Shown here piece after piece: positions 60,732 through 64,000 of a stretch of 64,000 nucleotides of DNA. The position numbers were made by a program, and so were the translations under genes. The notes under the pieces are model-generated. The model had not been told where the DNA came from, ran no database searches, and worked only from the letters and a program-made list of their open reading frames with translations. The DNA is taken from contig NZ_RKLP01000009.1 in the NCBI RefSeq assembly GCF_004011865.1, positions 186,001 through 250,000 on the forward strand, given 5' to 3'. Positions within the stretch are counted from its first letter, which is position 1; each line of letters begins with the position of its first letter. The stretch comes from Prescottella agglutinans. GTDB taxonomy: Bacteria > Actinomycetota > Actinomycetes > Mycobacteriales > Mycobacteriaceae.

Positions 60732-63700
60732 TCAGAACCGCAGCACCATCGGCCCCGGGTTCCACAGACCCGAGCGACGCTCGGTGACGAGCGTGACCTC
60801 CGCCGGCATCGCAGACTCGTCCCGAGGTGTGAACTCCTCGATCGCGCCCCAGTCCTGTCGCCAGTCGTGATTCAGGTACGAGGGGATCGTCCGCGCCGTC
60901 AGCAACTGATCGGTCCAGCCGAGCGGTCCGCCGCCGAAGTGGTCCTGCCACAGATTCGTCGAGACCGCACCGCCGCGGTCGGGGAGGATGCGGTACTGCG
61001 GCACCTCCGCGACGCCCTCGTGATGCGTGAACGGCTGCTGACACGGGAACTGGAGCCCCACGGCCCAGTCCGCCAACACCGGGGTGTCCGAGCCGACGAC
61101 GTCGTTCAACGTCCGGGTCTGCGGGACACGCGGGGGAGTGACCGCGAGCCACTGGTCCGGGTCGCGGTTGTCGTCGGAGGCGACCAGGCGGACCGCGTCG
61201 GCCTCCGCGGGCAACTGATCGAGCGGCACCCGCAGATTCCGCCACGACGGGGCCGGACCGATGTCGAGCGGGGCGGCCCGTCCGAGCACCGCCACCGATC
61301 CGTCGGGCTGCCGGACGCCGTACTCGACCTCGAGAGTCTGGCCGGGCGTGACGATGCCGTCGGGATCGACGGACCGGATCCGACCGGCGGCCGCGATCGA
61401 GACGATGTCGCCGCGCGAGCCGTCGTCTCCGACGGCCGGCAGCCCGTACCAGCCGCTGACCAGCGACGCCGGGGTCTGCTCGCCGCGGCTGTAGCTGCCC
61501 AGCACGGGGGTCGTGGCGGGGTCCAGCCCGTACGGCAACGCGACCGTGCTGCCGTTGATGCCGACCGCTCCCTCACCGCCGCCCGTTCCGGCCACGGCGT
61601 CCGTCGACGTCGGCGTCGTGTCGGAATCGACGAGATTCGCCGCGCCGGTCGCCGCCGTGCCGGCGTCGGCACTGAGATCCGACGCGACGCCGTTCGGCGT
61701 GAATCCGGTCGCCGCCTCACCACCGAGCGCGGTCACGACGTTCCCCGAGAGCGGTTGCAGCATGGACGCGTTCGGGTCGGTCTCCAGCAGCACGTCGTTC
61801 GCGAGCCCGCAGTTCTGACCCCGCAGTGCGTCGAAGTTGGAACGAGCCAACGAGTAGGCCGGGTACTGGGACACCGCGCCCTTCGCGAGCGAGAGCACCT
61901 CGAAGAGCACCACCGCGGCCGCGGCGATCGTCAACGGTGGGAGCGCCCACACCCACCGGGTGCGGGAACCCGGCGCGGGAACCCGGGACTCGCGCACATG
62001 GCACCAGGCCGCCACTGCGAGCATGAGGAGCGCGCCGCCGAACAGCAGGGTTGCGGCGCCGGTACCGGCGATCGACGGCGGCTTGTCCCACCACGGCACA
62101 CCCCAGGCCGACACGTACCAGTAGTTGTTGGTTCCGGTGAACGACATCGCCATGACGAACAACACCGCGGCCGCGAACAGTGCCCGGTTGCGCGGCGAGC
62201 GCAGCACCGCCGTGCTCACGGCGACTGCGGTCAGCACCGCCAACGCGCCTGCGAGGCCGGCGAAGACGCCGAGATGGTGCGTCCACTTCGTGGGCGTGAA
62301 CATCATCAGCGCGACGGCGCCGAGCGTGACCCCGACGATCCGGCGCGACGGACCGGCCGCCATGCCGGGAACGCGCCCGCCCTTGCGCAGCATCGCCAGG
62401 ATGCCGACCAGGAGGCCGAGGAACATCACGAAGATGCCGAACCGTCGCGAGAGCGAGCCGTCGGCCGTGTAGTTCAGCAGCCACTGGTAGCGCAGGTACT
62501 CGGTGAACCACTTCTCGTTGGGGCCGCCCGCGACGTGCGCGTCCTGCATCGTCGGGACGATCGCGAGTGTCTGATCGCCGAAGATCGCCACGAGGATCGC
62601 CGTGCCGGACGCGACCAGCGGCAGCAGGAGCGCGGCGTAGCCGACGGTCTTCGCGCGAGCGACGAGGATCCGCAGCAGGGGCCCTATTCCGGCGAGCAAC
62701 GCTGCGAAACAGATGATGCCGGAGGGGCCGACCGAGAGGGTCGCGGCCGCGACGAGGATCGCGACCGCCGCAGGCAACAGGCGCCGGGTCGCGATCGCGC
62801 GCTCGACCGAGCACCAGGTGAGCAGCACCCCGGCCGCGACGATCGGTTCGGGCCGCAGGCCGTTGTTGTACGGCAGCCACACCGCGAGGAACGCCAGCGC
62901 GCCGGTCCACAGGGCGATCCTGCTGGTGCGGGCCGCGACACCCAGTCTCGGCACCACCTCGCGACTGAGCACCAGCCACGTCGCGATGCCGGCGAGGAGG
63001 GCGGGCAGGCGCACCCAGATGCTCGCGCTCCAGACGTCGTCGAGCAGGCCGAAAATGTAGTAGTACGGAGTGCCGAACGGCGTCTCGGGAACAGCGAAGT
63101 AGCGGAAGTAGTTCGACATGTAGCCGGACGACTGCGCCGAGCGGGCCATCGTGTACTGATAGCCGTCGTCGGCGGTGGTCGCGCCGATGAAGTGCCACAG
63201 CACGAGCGTCCCGAGGACGACCCCGTCGGCGACGCCGAAACGCCACCAGCGGGCCGGCAGGAAGCGTCGGGCACGGCGGCCGTCGGAGCAGTCGAGTCGG
63301 TGCAGCGCAACCAGACTCACGAGTGTCGCGAGGACGGCCATGATCATCGCGACGAGCTTGATCGGTGTCGGCGACGAGGAGAAGCGCGAGTCGATCTCGG
63401 CGTTCACCTGCAACCCGGCCGGGGCGGCGCCGTCGAGATCACTGAAGACGCCGACCATCTGGGGGCGGAAGTCGCCGTCGAGAGTCTTGGACGGAATCGC
63501 CTCGGCTGCCGGAGATCCGGTGACCGATGCGACGGTCCGGGTGGCGTCCGAGGAGATCGTCACGGCGCAGTCGGCGCCGGTGAGTTCCGACAGGGGAGCG
63601 GAGAACAGTGCGGTGTCGCGCAGGATCACCTCGAGCCGCGCGGGCGAATCCCCGGACGCCGCCACGGTCTTCGCGATCAACCCGTAGCGCTCCGCTCCTG

Positions 63701-64000
63701 GTGCACCCGCCGGCATCGTGGCCGCCACGAAGCCGCCGTTCTGGAGACGCTGCGCCGCCGAACACGGGATCCGGGCATCGAGCGTCAGCGGCGCGTACGC
63801 CACCAGTGGCGCCTCGACGCTGGCCGTGACACCGTTCTGCGGCCACGACAGGGAAGCCTGCTGCTGATCGACCGGGAGCAACGGAATCGCCACCGCCGAC
63901 AGCACACCGATCACCGCCGCGACGATCGCGATCACGCGCGCCCGCGCGAGCCCCCACCACCCCGGGCGTGCCGGTTCGGCGCGCCGTGTCGGATCTCCTG
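60732..64000 (-). CDS. Emb-family arabinosyltransferase (5' end possibly outside window)
   Basis: Membrane GT-C arabinosyltransferase that uses decaprenyl-phospho-arabinose to build arabinogalactan or lipoarabinomannan. At least 1067 residues are visible from a GTG at 63935. The frame remains open to the window edge (WWGLARARVIAIV), so the start may lie beyond. Features: N-terminal domain with LSWPQNG, catalytic DDGY (TTADDGYQYTMAR), about 12 more transmembrane helices, then a large extracytoplasmic C-terminal carbohydrate-binding region ending in RSGLWNPGPMVLRF. Whether it is EmbA, EmbB or EmbC cannot be told here; many rhodococci are expected to have few copies. Confidence 0.93.
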   Translation of the reverse strand, partial: GDPTRRAEPARPGWWGLARARVIAIVAAVIGVLSAVAIPLLPVDQQQASLSWPQNGVTASVEAPLVAYAPLTLDARIPCSAAQRLQNGGFVAATMPAGAPGAERYGLIAKTVAASGDSPARLEVILRDTALFSAPLSELTGADCAVTISSDATRTVASVTGSPAAEAIPSKTLDGDFRPQMVGVFSDLDGAAPAGLQVNAEIDSRFSSSPTPIKLVAMIMAVLATLVSLVALHRLDCSDGRRARRFLPARWWRFGVADGVVLGTLVLWHFIGATTADDGYQYTMARSAQSSGYMSNYFRYFAVPETPFGTPYYYIFGLLDDVWSASIWVRLPALLAGIATWLVLSREVVPRLGVAARTSRIALWTGALAFLAVWLPYNNGLRPEPIVAAGVLLTWCSVERAIATRRLLPAAVAILVAAATLSVGPSGIICFAALLAGIGPLLRILVARAKTVGYAALLLPLVASGTAILVAIFGDQTLAIVPTMQDAHVAGGPNEKWFTEYLRYQWLLNYTADGSLSRRFGIFVMFLGLLVGILAMLRKGGRVPGMAAGPSRRIVGVTLGAVALMMFTPTKWTHHLGVFAGLAGALAVLTAVAVSTAVLRSPRNRALFAAAVLFVMAMSFTGTNNYWYVSAWGVPWWDKPPSIAGTGAATLLFGGALLMLAVAAWCHVRESRVPAPGSRTRWVWALPPLTIAAAAVVLFEVLSLAKGAVSQYPAYSLARSNFDALRGQNCGLANDVLLETDPNASMLQPLSGNVVTALGGEAATGFTPNGVASDLSADAGTAATGAANLVDSDTTPTSTDAVAGTGGGEGAVGINGSTVALPYGLDPATTPVLGSYSRGEQTPASLVSGWYGLPAVGDDGSRGDIVSIAAAGRIRSVDPDGIVTPGQTLEVEYGVRQPDGSVAVLGRAAPLDIGPAPSWRNLRVPLDQLPAEADAVRLVASDDNRDPDQWLAVTPPRVPQTRTLNDVVGSDTPVLADWAVGLQFPCQQPFTHHEGVAEVPQYRILPDRGGAVSTNLWQDHFGGGPLGWTDQLLTARTIPSYLNHDWRQDWGAIEEFTPRDESAMPAEVTLVTERRSGLWNPGPMVLRF

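Noticed and set aside
1-64000. CRISPR arrays, tRNA or rRNA genes, insertion sequences, phage or integrase genes
   Set aside because: None was seen on reading both strands; the repeats found are short regulatory dyads, terminators and the receptor-gene duplication.

Overview
The window is high-GC DNA packed with short operons whose start and stop codons often overlap (ATGA or GTGA). It looks like a chromosomal segment of a mycolic-acid actinobacterium, most likely Rhodococcus or a close relative. The main support is an Emb-type arabinosyltransferase at the right edge, the split PntAa/PntAb/PntB transhydrogenase, many CoA-dependent catabolic genes, and extended -10 promoters with TANNNT cores. 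No tRNA, rRNA, CRISPR array, insertion sequence or phage gene was seen, and no gene-free stretch exceeds about 300 bp. The species assignment is inference.

Layout. 1-9.9 kb: the end of an acyl-CoA synthetase, a DUF488 protein, the pntAa-pntAb-pntB operon, an MFS transporter bracketed by GAAGGGNCCCTTC palindromes, and a branched-chain 2-oxoacid dehydrogenase operon (E1alpha, E1beta, E2) divergent from an Lrp/AsnC regulator. 10-13.2 kb: APH-like phosphotransferase, thioesterase, DUF6328 membrane protein and a shikimate dehydrogenase homologue. 13.2-21.2 kb: an AraC-type regulator between two outward-facing operons whose promoters are near-copies of each other. The left operon carries a CMD-family protein, an SDR and an ABC binding protein. 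The right operon carries a BKACE enzyme, a paralogous binding protein, a permease and an ATPase. 21.2-24.6 kb: a MarR-controlled operon ending in a decayed NAD(P)-binding gene. 24.6-36.3 kb: SNF2 helicase plus SWIM protein, M20 peptidase, small SRPBCC and SnoaL proteins, an XRE/MmyB regulator, a secreted hydrolase, an Ntn hydrolase and a Tat-exported sulfatase.

36.5-43.2 kb: a complete operon for valine catabolism below isobutyryl-CoA (acyl-CoA dehydrogenases, hydratase, HIBYL-CoA hydrolase, mmsB, mmsA), which complements the bkd operon in the same window. 43.2-45.1 kb: a MarR regulator and a Bcr/CflA-type drug exporter. 45.2-49.8 kb: a KAS III / SDR / phosphotransferase / CoA-transferase operon flanked by two unlisted 28-residue peptide genes. 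The peptides are paralogous and have matching promoters, a shared 5'-UTR stem-loop and strong terminators.

49.9-59.8 kb: an alpha/beta hydrolase, then what reads as a dedicated sulfation unit. It contains a sulfotransferase, an SDR and a DUF1214 protein on one strand and an IclR regulator, cysD, cysNC and a cysQ fusion on the other. The two arms share an almost identical GGTACA-N4-TGTACC operator. The window ends with a small HhH protein, an ArsR/SRPBCC pair and the arabinosyltransferase.

The three observations most worth following are the paralogous 28-residue peptides, the co-regulated sulfotransferase/PAPS unit, and the duplicated AraC-dependent promoters with recently homogenised binding-protein genes.
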